A stretch of DNA of 64,000 nt from an uncultured Roseicyclus sp. (GTDB lineage: Bacteria > Pseudomonadota > Alphaproteobacteria > Rhodobacterales > Rhodobacteraceae). Below the pieces are notes generated by a model that saw only the letters and a list, made by a program, of their open reading frames with translations, did not search any database and had not been told where the DNA came from. The translations under genes and the position numbers were made by a program. Where the stretch lies: contig CANLEH010000001.1 in NCBI GenBank assembly GCA_947489665.1, positions 1,460,501 through 1,524,500 on the forward strand. Direction: 5' to 3'. Of this stretch, positions 1-6,977 are shown in pieces (position 1 is the stretch's first letter; every line of letters begins with the position of its first letter).

Positions 1-1
1 A

Positions 2-1132
2 CAGCAAGTTGCGCACGACAATGCCGTCTTGCTGGAACTTGAAGGTCTGAAACATCTGGCCAGCGAGATCCAGGAAAGCGTCATGGCCATTCGGGCGCAA
101 CCGGTCAAACCGCTTTTTCAGCGCATGGCGCGAACAATTCGCGACGCCGCTGCGAGCACCGGGAAAACCGTCAGACTGGTGATGGAAGGAGAGGGGACCG
201 AGATCGACAAGACGGTTTTGGAACGCTTGGTCGACCCGCTTACCCATATGGTTCGCAATTCGGTCGATCACGGCCTGGAAACGCAAGAAGACCGGATCGC
301 TGCGGGTAAGTCACCCGAAGGTATGATACAGCTGACCGCCGCCCACAGATCTGGCCGCGTTGTGATCGAAATCACGGATGACGGCGCAGGCATAAATCGT
401 GATCGTGTGCGGCAAGTCGCGGAAGAAAAAGGATTGATCGCCCCGGACGACCACCTGACGCCGCCCGAAATCGACGCGCTTTTGTTCCTGCCGGGCTTTT
501 CCTCGAAGCAAGAGGTGTCAGAATTGTCCGGTCGAGGGGTCGGACTCGATGTTGTGCGCAGCGAAATCGAAGCGCTTGGCGGGCGCATGTCCGTCTCGTC
601 CGAGGCTGGATTTGGCTCAACATTTACAATCAGTCTCCCGCTGACCCTTGCCGTTCAGGAAGGCATGGTTGTCGACATCGCCGGTCAGACCATGGTGGTG
701 CCGATAGGCGCCATCAAGGAAACACTCTACGCCACCAGCGCCACGACCCATTCCATCGGGCTTGGGGAAAAGATGCTCTCGATCCGCGGCTGTTTGATGC
801 CGGTCGTTGATCTGGGCGTCAAATTCGGGTTTCGCGCCGAAGCAAGCGACCTCAGGGACCGGGTCCTCTTGGTGGTCGAAACCACCGCCAACAAGCAGTG
901 CGCTTTGGTCGTCGACGCCTTGCATGATCAACGCCAGGTCGTGATCAAAAGCCTTGAGACAAACTATTGTAAAATCGAAGGGATTGCGGCCGCAACCATT
1001 CTGGGAGACGGGCGGATTGCCTTGATTGTTGACCCCGAAGGCATCGCGAGGCGCGCGACAGATTTTTCCCCGGCCAGCGCGTTGATGGCGCAGACAGCCC
1101 ATTCTGAGGGAGGCGCACTTGAAACCATCTGA
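2..1132 (+). CDS. cheA: Chemotaxis histidine kinase CheA, C-terminal part (truncated by window edge)
   Basis: The reading frame is open from base 2, so the His-phosphotransfer domain lies outside the window. What remains is the end of the dimerisation helix, the GHKL ATPase domain (N-box around HMVRNSVDHGLE, G1 box DDGAGIN, G2 box SGRGVGLDVVRSEIEALGG) and the CheW-like P5 domain starting near LPLTLAVQEGMVVDIAGQ. CheA autophosphorylates on His in response to MCP receptors and passes phosphate to CheY and CheB. It is the first visible gene of a che operon: cheW starts 14 bp before its stop, and cheR, cheY and an orphan gene follow. Identification of the family is secure. Which paralogous chemosensory system it belongs to cannot be told from the fragment. 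Confidence 0.95.
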   Translation, partial: QQVAHDNAVLLELEGLKHLASEIQESVMAIRAQPVKPLFQRMARTIRDAAASTGKTVRLVMEGEGTEIDKTVLERLVDPLTHMVRNSVDHGLETQEDRIAAGKSPEGMIQLTAAHRSGRVVIEITDDGAGINRDRVRQVAEEKGLIAPDDHLTPPEIDALLFLPGFSSKQEVSELSGRGVGLDVVRSEIEALGGRMSVSSEAGFGSTFTISLPLTLAVQEGMVVDIAGQTMVVPIGAIKETLYATSATTHSIGLGEKMLSIRGCLMPVVDLGVKFGFRAEASDLRDRVLLVVETTANKQCALVVDALHDQRQVVIKSLETNYCKIEGIAAATILGDGRIALIVDPEGIARRATDFSPASALMAQTAHSEGGALETI

Positions 1133-1586
1133 ATCCCCCGAAGATCAATCCACGCTCGAAATGGTTGCTTTTCGCGTTGCAGAGCAGGATTTCTGTTTCG
1201 ATATCATGTCGGTCCGTGAAATCCGCGGCTGGACAGAAACGACCACACTTCCGCATGCCGACAGTTTCGTGAAGGGTGTGATCAATTTACGTGGAGCCGT
1301 TGTTCCCGTGATCGATCTCTCCGATCGTTTGGGGCTTGGGCGCACCGATCCATGTGATCGCCATGTGATTATCGTCGCTGTCGTAGACGGCCAGACAATC
1401 GGCCTGCTCGCCAACATGGTTTCAGACATTTTGTCTGTGGACGACGACGCTGTGCATCCCGTGCCTGAGATGGTTTCGGGCAAGGTTCGAGGGTTTGTTT
1501 CCGGCGTTGTCCTTCTGGAAGAGCGCATGTTGCGCCGGCTTGATCTGAACTCTGTCGTCGAACGCTCCAACCCGGTGGCTGCATGA
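1119..1586 (+). CDS. cheW: Chemotaxis coupling protein CheW
   Basis: A 155-aa protein consisting of a single CheW domain, the usual length. It couples MCP receptors to CheA in the cytoplasmic signalling array. Typical features are the start of the beta barrel (MVAFRVAEQDFCFDIMSVREI) and the later VKGVINLRGAVVPVIDL segment. The start chosen is a TTG at 1119 inside the 3' end of cheA, preceded by a strong ribosome site (GAGGGAGG at 1106-1113). The 14-bp overlap suggests translational coupling. Its stop overlaps the cheR start (ATGA at 1583-1586). Confidence 0.95.
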   Translation: MKPSESPEDQSTLEMVAFRVAEQDFCFDIMSVREIRGWTETTTLPHADSFVKGVINLRGAVVPVIDLSDRLGLGRTDPCDRHVIIVAVVDGQTIGLLANMVSDILSVDDDAVHPVPEMVSGKVRGFVSGVVLLEERMLRRLDLNSVVERSNPVAA

Positions 1587-2434
1587 TGATGGGTGACCCG
1601 TCAATCGAACGCTCGCGAGACCCCGGTCTCGCAGGTGATGCAGCGTTTGCGAAGTTGGCGGAGTTTCTCGAGGACCGGACCGGAATTGTGTTGTCGAACG
1701 GAAAACGCCGGATCGCGGCATCCCGGTTGTCCAGACACCTCAAGCGATTGGGACTCTCCGGGTTCGATGCATACTGCGACCATCTGAATGGACCGGACGG
1801 TGCAGACGAACTGCAGCACATGATCACGTCCCTCACGACAAACGTGACGCGCTTTTTCCGAGAGTCGCACCACTTCGATGCGTTGAAAGCGGTCCTTCTC
1901 TCCCGCATCGCACAATCACCGAGAATTCGGATGTGGTCCGCTGGCTGTTCAAGCGGAGAAGAGGCCTATTCAATGGCAATGGTCGTGCGCGATGCACTTC
2001 CTCAATCCGATGACCTGGATGTTAAGATCCTCGGGACCGATATCGACGCTGATGTTTTGCAACGCGCGCGCAGCGCGAGGTATTCGTCCAGCCTTTATGA
2101 TCAGATCGAGCACCCTTTACTTCAAAAATACACCAGGCCATGCGCGGACGAACCCAACATGTTTGAGGTTTGTCCTGAGGTTCGATCCCTCGTCCAGTTT
2201 GCTCAGTTGAACTTGGTCGACCCGTGGCCGATGCAGGGCCAGTTTGATGCAATCTTCTGCCGGAACGTCGTCATCTATTTCTCTGCGCAGACGCAAGCAT
2301 CGCTTTGGCCCAGATTTGCTACGGCACTTCGGCCCGGCGCGCCTTTGATGATCGGTCACTCGGAACGGGTGACGGGCCCCGGTTCCGAACAGTTGAAATC
2401 CAGCGGTGTCACCCAATACCGACGCATCTCCTGA
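1583..2434 (+). CDS. cheR: Chemotaxis protein methyltransferase CheR
   Basis: A 283-aa SAM-dependent methyltransferase that methylates glutamates of chemoreceptors during adaptation. The N-terminal helical CheR domain (about residues 15-80, with the TNVTRFFRES segment) is followed by a Rossmann methyltransferase domain. That domain has the SAM loop MWSAGCSSGEEAYS and the FDAIFCRNVVIYF motif, both diagnostic of CheR. The gene starts at the ATG overlapping the cheW stop. An ATG 3 bp further on (MMGDP) is also possible. No CheB methylesterase is visible in the window, though it could lie upstream of base 1. Confidence 0.95.
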   Translation: MMMGDPSIERSRDPGLAGDAAFAKLAEFLEDRTGIVLSNGKRRIAASRLSRHLKRLGLSGFDAYCDHLNGPDGADELQHMITSLTTNVTRFFRESHHFDALKAVLLSRIAQSPRIRMWSAGCSSGEEAYSMAMVVRDALPQSDDLDVKILGTDIDADVLQRARSARYSSSLYDQIEHPLLQKYTRPCADEPNMFEVCPEVRSLVQFAQLNLVDPWPMQGQFDAIFCRNVVIYFSAQTQASLWPRFATALRPGAPLMIGHSERVTGPGSEQLKSSGVTQYRRIS

Positions 2435-2447
2435 AAGGGTGAATTTC

Positions 2448-2834
2448 ATGAGCACTAAAGACATGCTTCGCGTTCTCGTCGTGGACGATATGTCCACGTC
2501 ACGAGGACTAATTATCCAAGCCCTTGAATGGATGGGAGTTGCAACCATCGACCATTGTGCAGACGGTCAGACCGCGCTGCAAAAGCTATCCGCCTCGCCG
2601 GTTCATATGGTGATCTCCGACTACAACATGCCTGGCATGGATGGTCTCCAACTGCTTGAGGTCTTGCGAAAACACGAAAGTTTCTCTCGCATCGGGTTCA
2701 TCTTGATAACCGGCACTACGGATCCAGAGATCGTGGACCGAGGGACGCAGCTTGGTATGAACAATTTCCTCAAGAAGCCGTTCTCACCAACAGCGCTTCG
2801 CGCCTGCATCGAACGCGTTGTGGGCCCTTTATGA
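2448..2834 (+). CDS. cheY: Single-domain response regulator, CheY type
   Basis: A 128-aa receiver domain with no output domain. The acidic pair is D13-D14, the phospho-acceptor is D58 (VISDYNMPGMDG), the conserved Thr lies in LITGTTD and the Lys in LKKPFSP. It should carry phosphate from CheA to the flagellar switch or act as a phosphate sink. I start it at the ATG at 2448, which has a good ribosome site (GAAAGGG at 2433-2439). A longer GTG start at 2406 would overlap cheR by 29 bp and add residues unlike a receiver. The next gene overlaps its stop by 4 bp. Confidence 0.93.
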   Translation: MSTKDMLRVLVVDDMSTSRGLIIQALEWMGVATIDHCADGQTALQKLSASPVHMVISDYNMPGMDGLQLLEVLRKHESFSRIGFILITGTTDPEIVDRGTQLGMNNFLKKPFSPTALRACIERVVGPL

Positions 2835-3175
2835 GTGATCTTCTGCGTCCGGGAGAGGTGCCGCTGGAAGCTTTGTTCGAAGCCGTTTCAGGCGAGCTTT
2901 CGCGTCAGGCGAGGCTGGCGAAGAATTTGGACAGCCAGATCGGCGCCATGGTTGAGAACCTTGATGTTCCGATCGAAGTCCAGGAAATCGACAGGCTTTC
3001 TCAAAGCTTAGATGCACTCTCGGTCCTGTGTGAAAATGCAGCGGGTTCCGCTACAGGCCCACATCTCACCCTGCCAATCGATGATCTCATCATTGGCGTG
3101 GAACTAGAAGCGATACGTGCTCTTTTGCGGCCGAACGAGAGCCGCTCTGACGACGCGATCGTCAGCTTCTTTTAG
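2831..3175 (+). CDS. Hypothetical protein at the end of the che operon
   Basis: A 114-aa acidic, largely helical protein whose ATG overlaps the cheY stop (ATGA at 2831-2834), so it is probably translated together with cheY. I do not recognise a family. The N-terminal half is rich in Leu, Glu and Gln and could form a long helix or helical bundle. It contains no Cys and no obvious catalytic motif. By position it could be an accessory to CheY or CheA, for example a phosphatase-like, tethering or localisation factor, but nothing in the sequence proves this. Confidence 0.75.
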   Translation: MSDLLRPGEVPLEALFEAVSGELSRQARLAKNLDSQIGAMVENLDVPIEVQEIDRLSQSLDALSVLCENAAGSATGPHLTLPIDDLIIGVELEAIRALLRPNESRSDDAIVSFF

Positions 3176-3196
3176 CGCACGCCCGAACCCACAAGC

Positions 3197-3685
3197 CTAG
3201 ATCGAGTCCTTCGCAGGACCGTCCGCCAACGCCTCGCCTGGGTCATCCTGCGATCCGTGATCAGCAACTCGGCCAATATGTTTTAGGACCGGTCGAACAT
3301 CTGTGGCGCGGCCAGTTGCAAGCATGACTTCCGACATCAGAACACGCAAGGCGCGGTTGCCCGGGTTGGTCTCGATTGCGGCCAGCAAGATGGCATGCGC
3401 CGCAGCACCGTCACCCGCTTTGACTGCAATTCGTGCCTTGGCTGCGGCGACCTGCGCGCGCGCTTCGATGGCCTCGGACTGGTCCAACTCGTGCAGGCGC
3501 CCCTCTTCATCGGCGACAAGGTTGCGCGCTTTTTGAAAGTCCACGGCTGCAAGTGCAGACTGCAATTGGCCCAGAAATCCGCTGACGGTTTCCTGCTCCG
3601 ATTTTTCGGCGCGTGTCACCCGGCGCGCCTCTGCCTGAGGCGCAATAGGATGATTATTCAACACACCCCTGATTCTGTTGCCCAT
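3197..3685 (-). CDS. Small helical (TPR-like) protein, function unknown
   Basis: A 162-aa protein convergent with the che operon. The start chosen is the ATG at 3685, preceded on the minus strand by a G-rich ribosome site (GGGGGAG about 6 bases upstream). The longer ATG at 3754 has no such site. The middle (ARAQVAAAKARIAVKAGDG and AIETNPGNRALRVLMSEVML) has the small/large residue pattern of one or two tetratricopeptide-like helical hairpins. This suggests a scaffold protein, perhaps linked to motility. A CtrA-type box lies about 90 bp upstream of the start. Confidence 0.7.
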   Translation of the reverse strand: MGNRIRGVLNNHPIAPQAEARRVTRAEKSEQETVSGFLGQLQSALAAVDFQKARNLVADEEGRLHELDQSEAIEARAQVAAAKARIAVKAGDGAAAHAILLAAIETNPGNRALRVLMSEVMLATGRATDVRPVLKHIGRVADHGSQDDPGEALADGPAKDSI

Positions 3686-4017
3686 GGCAACTCCCCCAAT
3701 TCCCCCAAGAGTTTTCAGGTAATGGCGCCAACCCACACGACGCATACCGCCCACAACGATAACCCATTAGGCGGTTAATTGTTGGTTAATGTATACACGA
3801 ATATTGGGTGCGCCAGAAAATTCGCAGAAAACCGCCCCGTCAACGGCGGGCCCTTGCGCTGCCTCTCGATAGGCGCGCGTCCCGTTTATGGTGGTCAAAA
3901 CTATCTTTTGTGCCGTTGCGTCACATGTTTGATTGCTGCAAGACTAGGGCCTGCACGCTTCTGCCCGCTCGCATTTTTGAGCGCGTGTTATCTGTATTTT
4001 TGACCGGAGCTTGACCC
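3686..4017. other. 332-bp divergent intergenic region
   Basis: No convincing gene. It separates the minus-strand TPR-like gene from the plus-strand secreted-protein operon, so it should hold both promoters. It is visibly more AT-rich around 3760-3830 than its flanks and contains the CtrA-type box described separately. The GGAG at 4004-4007 lies just ahead of the TTG start at 4018. Confidence 0.6.
3775..3789. promoter_or_regulatory. Putative CtrA binding site (TTAA-N7-TTAA)
   Basis: The sequence reads TTAATTGTTGGTTAA, an exact match to the full CtrA consensus TTAA-N7-TTAA known in alphaproteobacteria. In Rhodobacterales CtrA mainly drives flagellar and chemotaxis genes. The site lies about 90 bp upstream of the minus-strand gene at 3197-3685 and about 230 bp upstream of the plus-strand gene at 4018. 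The match is seen in the sequence. Binding is inferred. Confidence 0.5.
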
Positions 4018-5727
4018 TTGCTGCCCAAAAGCCTTTCTGCACTGTTTTTCACGACCAACGCGGCGCTTTTCGCCGCCAGCGCGACCCTGGCACAAGGCAT
4101 TGATTTGCCAGATCAAAGTATCGTTGATGAACAACTTGCCCAACTAAACCAGAACGTTCCCGGCACCATCTTCGCGATGCAGCCTTTCCGCAACGCCCAG
4201 ACGCTGACGGGTGAGGACGGAACGACATACACGCTGACCTCGCTGAACCCGCACGTGAACTCATGGTTTGTGCTTGAAATAGCGCCGGAAGGCGGGCGCT
4301 CACGCTTCGCGCACTTTGAGAACGGGGCACCGGACACCTGGGATATCTCGCTGATCGACGAAGATGGGCCGACCCTTCTGATCGAAGGGGAAGGGGATAG
4401 TTTTGCCTGCGCTCCATGGGATGATGGCGAATTGGAAGAGGCGCAAACAAGCGCATTGCCATTTGCACCCGTTTGCGATTGGAGCCTTTTTGTTCGCAAT
4501 CCGGTCAGCGGAAACCGCACGACCCGCGAAGCTGTGGCTGAATTCCTGCGCGATAATATCGTTTTTGGCGAATCCATTGTGAATTTGATCAAGGGCGCCT
4601 TCTTTGAAGATGCATTCATGGTGTCCTCCGAAGGGGAAGAGGAAGTCGAGGAAATCGATGGCGTCGAACTTCTGGGGACGGCCCTGCTCGACAGCACTCC
4701 GAACATGCGCCCCTATATGGGTTTTGAGCTGAGCGGGACCGACGCAGGCGCGATGACGGCCGGTTCTTGGTACGAGGTTGAAAACAGCCCTGGCATCTAC
4801 GCGTCCGTCATGCAGCCGTCGATGATCGCGAACGAGGTTTTCCAGGTCTCTGGCGCCAACGGGTTGGACAGCATCGAGCGGCGTGCCGACGTCTATCTGG
4901 TTGCGTTCGACATGGCGCGCTTTGAGATCGGTTATGAATTGGGCACCGAGCATCCACGCCTAGGCTGGTCGTCGCGCCCTTCCAACAGGCACGGCCAGGG
5001 CCGTGGACCGGATGGTTTTGATCGGCCTGATCCACTGGTGCGCACGGGCATGCTGAGCCCGGCCTTTGTCGAGCGTGTCGCGGCAACCTTTACCGGCGGG
5101 TTCAAACGGGACCATGGGGCATGGCGCTTTGGCGACTACGCGACCTTCAACTACGGCCACCATTACGGCTTCATGCAGAATGGTGTGTTGATCTCTCGCC
5201 TCTGGCCGAACCTTGCCACGATGTATCTGACGCAAGACGGTGAGGTCGATATGCGCACCTGGTCGGAAGAGGATGACGCACTTTTGTCCGATCTGGTCTT
5301 TGCGCGGCAAAACGGCGTACCCATCATCGAGGACGGCGTGCCGGGCCCCCGCGTGACCTCATGGGGTGGCGGCAATTGGTCGGGGGATGCGAATGCGACT
5401 TTGCGTACCTTGCGGGGCGGGGCGTGCATGCGCACCGTGGAGGGGCGCCAATTCTTGATTTATGCCTATTTCTCCTCTGCCACGCCGTCGGCCATGGCGC
5501 GGACATTCCAAGCCTATCAGTGCGACTATGCCATGCTGCTCGACATGAATTCGCAGGAGCACACATACATGGCGCTCTACGTCCACGACGAAGAGGGCGA
5601 GGAAGAGATGCAGTGGCAGCACCTCGTCTCTGGCATGGCGGAAGCGGACCCGGACAATGGCCGCATCGCTCGCTTCATTGGCGCACCAGACAACCGTGAT
5701 TTCTTTTATCTTTTGCGGAGGCAGTGA
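4018..5727 (+). CDS. Secreted protein of unknown function (569 aa)
   Basis: Translation from the TTG at 4018 gives a typical Sec signal peptide (about residues 1-26, ending SATLAQG), which supports this start. The mature protein is acidic, rich in aromatic residues and has few Cys, consistent with a periplasmic or extracellular enzyme or binding protein. I do not recognise a family. Its stop (TGA at 5725-5727) shares a base with the ATG of the next gene, which also encodes an exported protein, so the two are probably coexpressed and may act on the same extracellular target. Confidence 0.8.
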   Translation: MLPKSLSALFFTTNAALFAASATLAQGIDLPDQSIVDEQLAQLNQNVPGTIFAMQPFRNAQTLTGEDGTTYTLTSLNPHVNSWFVLEIAPEGGRSRFAHFENGAPDTWDISLIDEDGPTLLIEGEGDSFACAPWDDGELEEAQTSALPFAPVCDWSLFVRNPVSGNRTTREAVAEFLRDNIVFGESIVNLIKGAFFEDAFMVSSEGEEEVEEIDGVELLGTALLDSTPNMRPYMGFELSGTDAGAMTAGSWYEVENSPGIYASVMQPSMIANEVFQVSGANGLDSIERRADVYLVAFDMARFEIGYELGTEHPRLGWSSRPSNRHGQGRGPDGFDRPDPLVRTGMLSPAFVERVAATFTGGFKRDHGAWRFGDYATFNYGHHYGFMQNGVLISRLWPNLATMYLTQDGEVDMRTWSEEDDALLSDLVFARQNGVPIIEDGVPGPRVTSWGGGNWSGDANATLRTLRGGACMRTVEGRQFLIYAYFSSATPSAMARTFQAYQCDYAMLLDMNSQEHTYMALYVHDEEGEEEMQWQHLVSGMAEADPDNGRIARFIGAPDNRDFFYLLRRQ

Positions 5728-6755
5728 TGGCTATTCGAACGACCTTAAAGGCCGCTTGCGCGGCGCTTGCACTTGCACTGACCGGCGGGGCGGCCGACGC
5801 CCAATCGTTGGGGGAGCGGAACGAGCTTCTGTTCCAGCAATTGCAGGAGATCCGGGGGCTTTCGAACTCGGAAATTAACCGCGTGCGCCAGATCTTTGCG
5901 GGATCGCCCAACGGCTGGATGGGGCAGGGCAACCCTGCCGTCACCCAGCACCCGCTGACGCCGGAAGAGGCCGCTGCGCGCCTTGGCGGCACGGTGGAGC
6001 AGGTGCAGGCAAGTTACCGCAACCGCGAATATGAACGCATCTGCGGCGGGCCTTATATGGTGCCGCTGTATGATCCCCAGACACAGTCGCCGCGGGATGC
6101 GACGGTGTGCGCAGATATGTTTGAATATCCAAACATCCCAATGGTTTACCCGGTCGTCTGGGTCCGTGCGAACGAAGCGGCGCAGCTGTGCGCAGCGGAA
6201 GGCGGGCGGATCGGCGATGCCCATGAATGGGAGGGGGCCGCGGCGGGCCAGCTGCTGCCGCCCGATTACCCGTTCGACATGATCCGAGGCATGGGCCTGT
6301 CCGCCGCGGTTAACACCATGCGGAACTGGCACAACAACCATTATGCCAGCACCTCCGGCACGTACTCGATCGGCGCCTGGCAATCGGGCGTTTGCGCGAC
6401 CGGGTCGTTCAAGAATGCCTCGTGCAACGGCGGCAGCTTTCAGGGGTGCGGATCAAACACCTATCCGGCCGGCAGCTTCCCGTCGTGCCAGTCGCCCTTG
6501 GGTGTCTATGATATCGACGGCAACGCGGCTGAGCATATGAACCTACCGCTGGCCGAAGATCAGATGGCGTCTGCCGGGTCCACGACCCTTGGCGTGACCG
6601 AGATGAAGGGGTCGTGGTTCATTTGGGACACGATCCGCGCGCATGAGCATTGGGCGCGCTGGCGCGCCCCGTTCTGGCACGGCACCCGCGTGATGAGCGA
6701 GGGGAGCCACCGGAACTATCACCTCGGGTTCAGGTGTTTCCGCGACGTGAACTGA
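5727..6755 (+). CDS. Secreted FGE/SUMF1-fold protein
   Basis: A 342-aa protein with a signal peptide (cleavage near GGAADAQS). The second half has the hallmarks of the formylglycine-generating-enzyme/sulfatase-modifying-factor fold: VVWVRANEAAQLCAAEGGRI, HEWEGAAAG, a DIDGNAAEHMN segment (usual WEW replaced) and the terminal HLGFRCFRD. The two catalytic Cys of true FGE (C-x4-C just before the terminal GFRC) are absent; that stretch reads GTRVMSEGSHRNYH. It is therefore unlikely to make formylglycine and is better seen as a ligand-binding or structural member of the fold. It starts at the ATG at 5727, coupled to the upstream gene, with a ribosome site GCGGAGG. Confidence 0.85.
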   Translation: MAIRTTLKAACAALALALTGGAADAQSLGERNELLFQQLQEIRGLSNSEINRVRQIFAGSPNGWMGQGNPAVTQHPLTPEEAAARLGGTVEQVQASYRNREYERICGGPYMVPLYDPQTQSPRDATVCADMFEYPNIPMVYPVVWVRANEAAQLCAAEGGRIGDAHEWEGAAAGQLLPPDYPFDMIRGMGLSAAVNTMRNWHNNHYASTSGTYSIGAWQSGVCATGSFKNASCNGGSFQGCGSNTYPAGSFPSCQSPLGVYDIDGNAAEHMNLPLAEDQMASAGSTTLGVTEMKGSWFIWDTIRAHEHWARWRAPFWHGTRVMSEGSHRNYHLGFRCFRDVN

Positions 6756-6783
6756 ACGGCGACGAAATGTTGCAAAAGGGAAA

Positions 6784-6808
6784 GGCGCGCCGAGCTGGCG
6801 CGCCTTTT
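6784..6808 (+). terminator. Rho-independent terminator after the FGE-like gene
   Basis: A perfect 8-bp stem (GGCGCGCC at 6784-6791 and 6797-6804) with a 5-base loop, preceded by AAA and followed by TTTT. It lies 28 bp after the stop of the secreted FGE-like gene and can also act on the opposite strand. Confidence 0.75.
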
Positions 6809-6825
6809 CGTTTGGGGGCAAACCC

Positions 6826-6931
6826 CGTTCAGGTGGACGCATCTCCGTTCAGGTGAACGCAAATCTCGCGAAAAACCCGCTCAACTGAACGCAGTTTCCG
6901 GGCCCGGATCGCGATGCGTTCACGTGAACGC
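6826..6931. repeat. Intergenic array of four palindromes, GTTCA-NN-TGAAC type
   Basis: Four 15-bp near-palindromes occur at 6826-6840, 6846-6860, 6878-6892 and 6917-6931. The core is CGTTCA-NN-TGAACGC, and the last copy is a perfect 16-bp palindrome when extended to 6916. The first three are spaced 5 and 17 bp apart. The 17-bp spacer (AAATCTCGCGAAAAACC) resembles the spacer of the element at 16789-16855, which has identical spacing but different arms. The array sits between two convergent genes just after a terminator, so it is not an ordinary promoter operator. Confidence 0.8.
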
Positions 6932-6977
6932 ACTTCGCCCAAAGGGGGCCGACATGCTGCCCAAAGGCGAGCGAAAA

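Noticed and set aside
5727-6755. True formylglycine-generating enzyme
   Set aside because: The Cys pair needed for formylglycine synthesis is absent, and no sulfatase gene is nearby.
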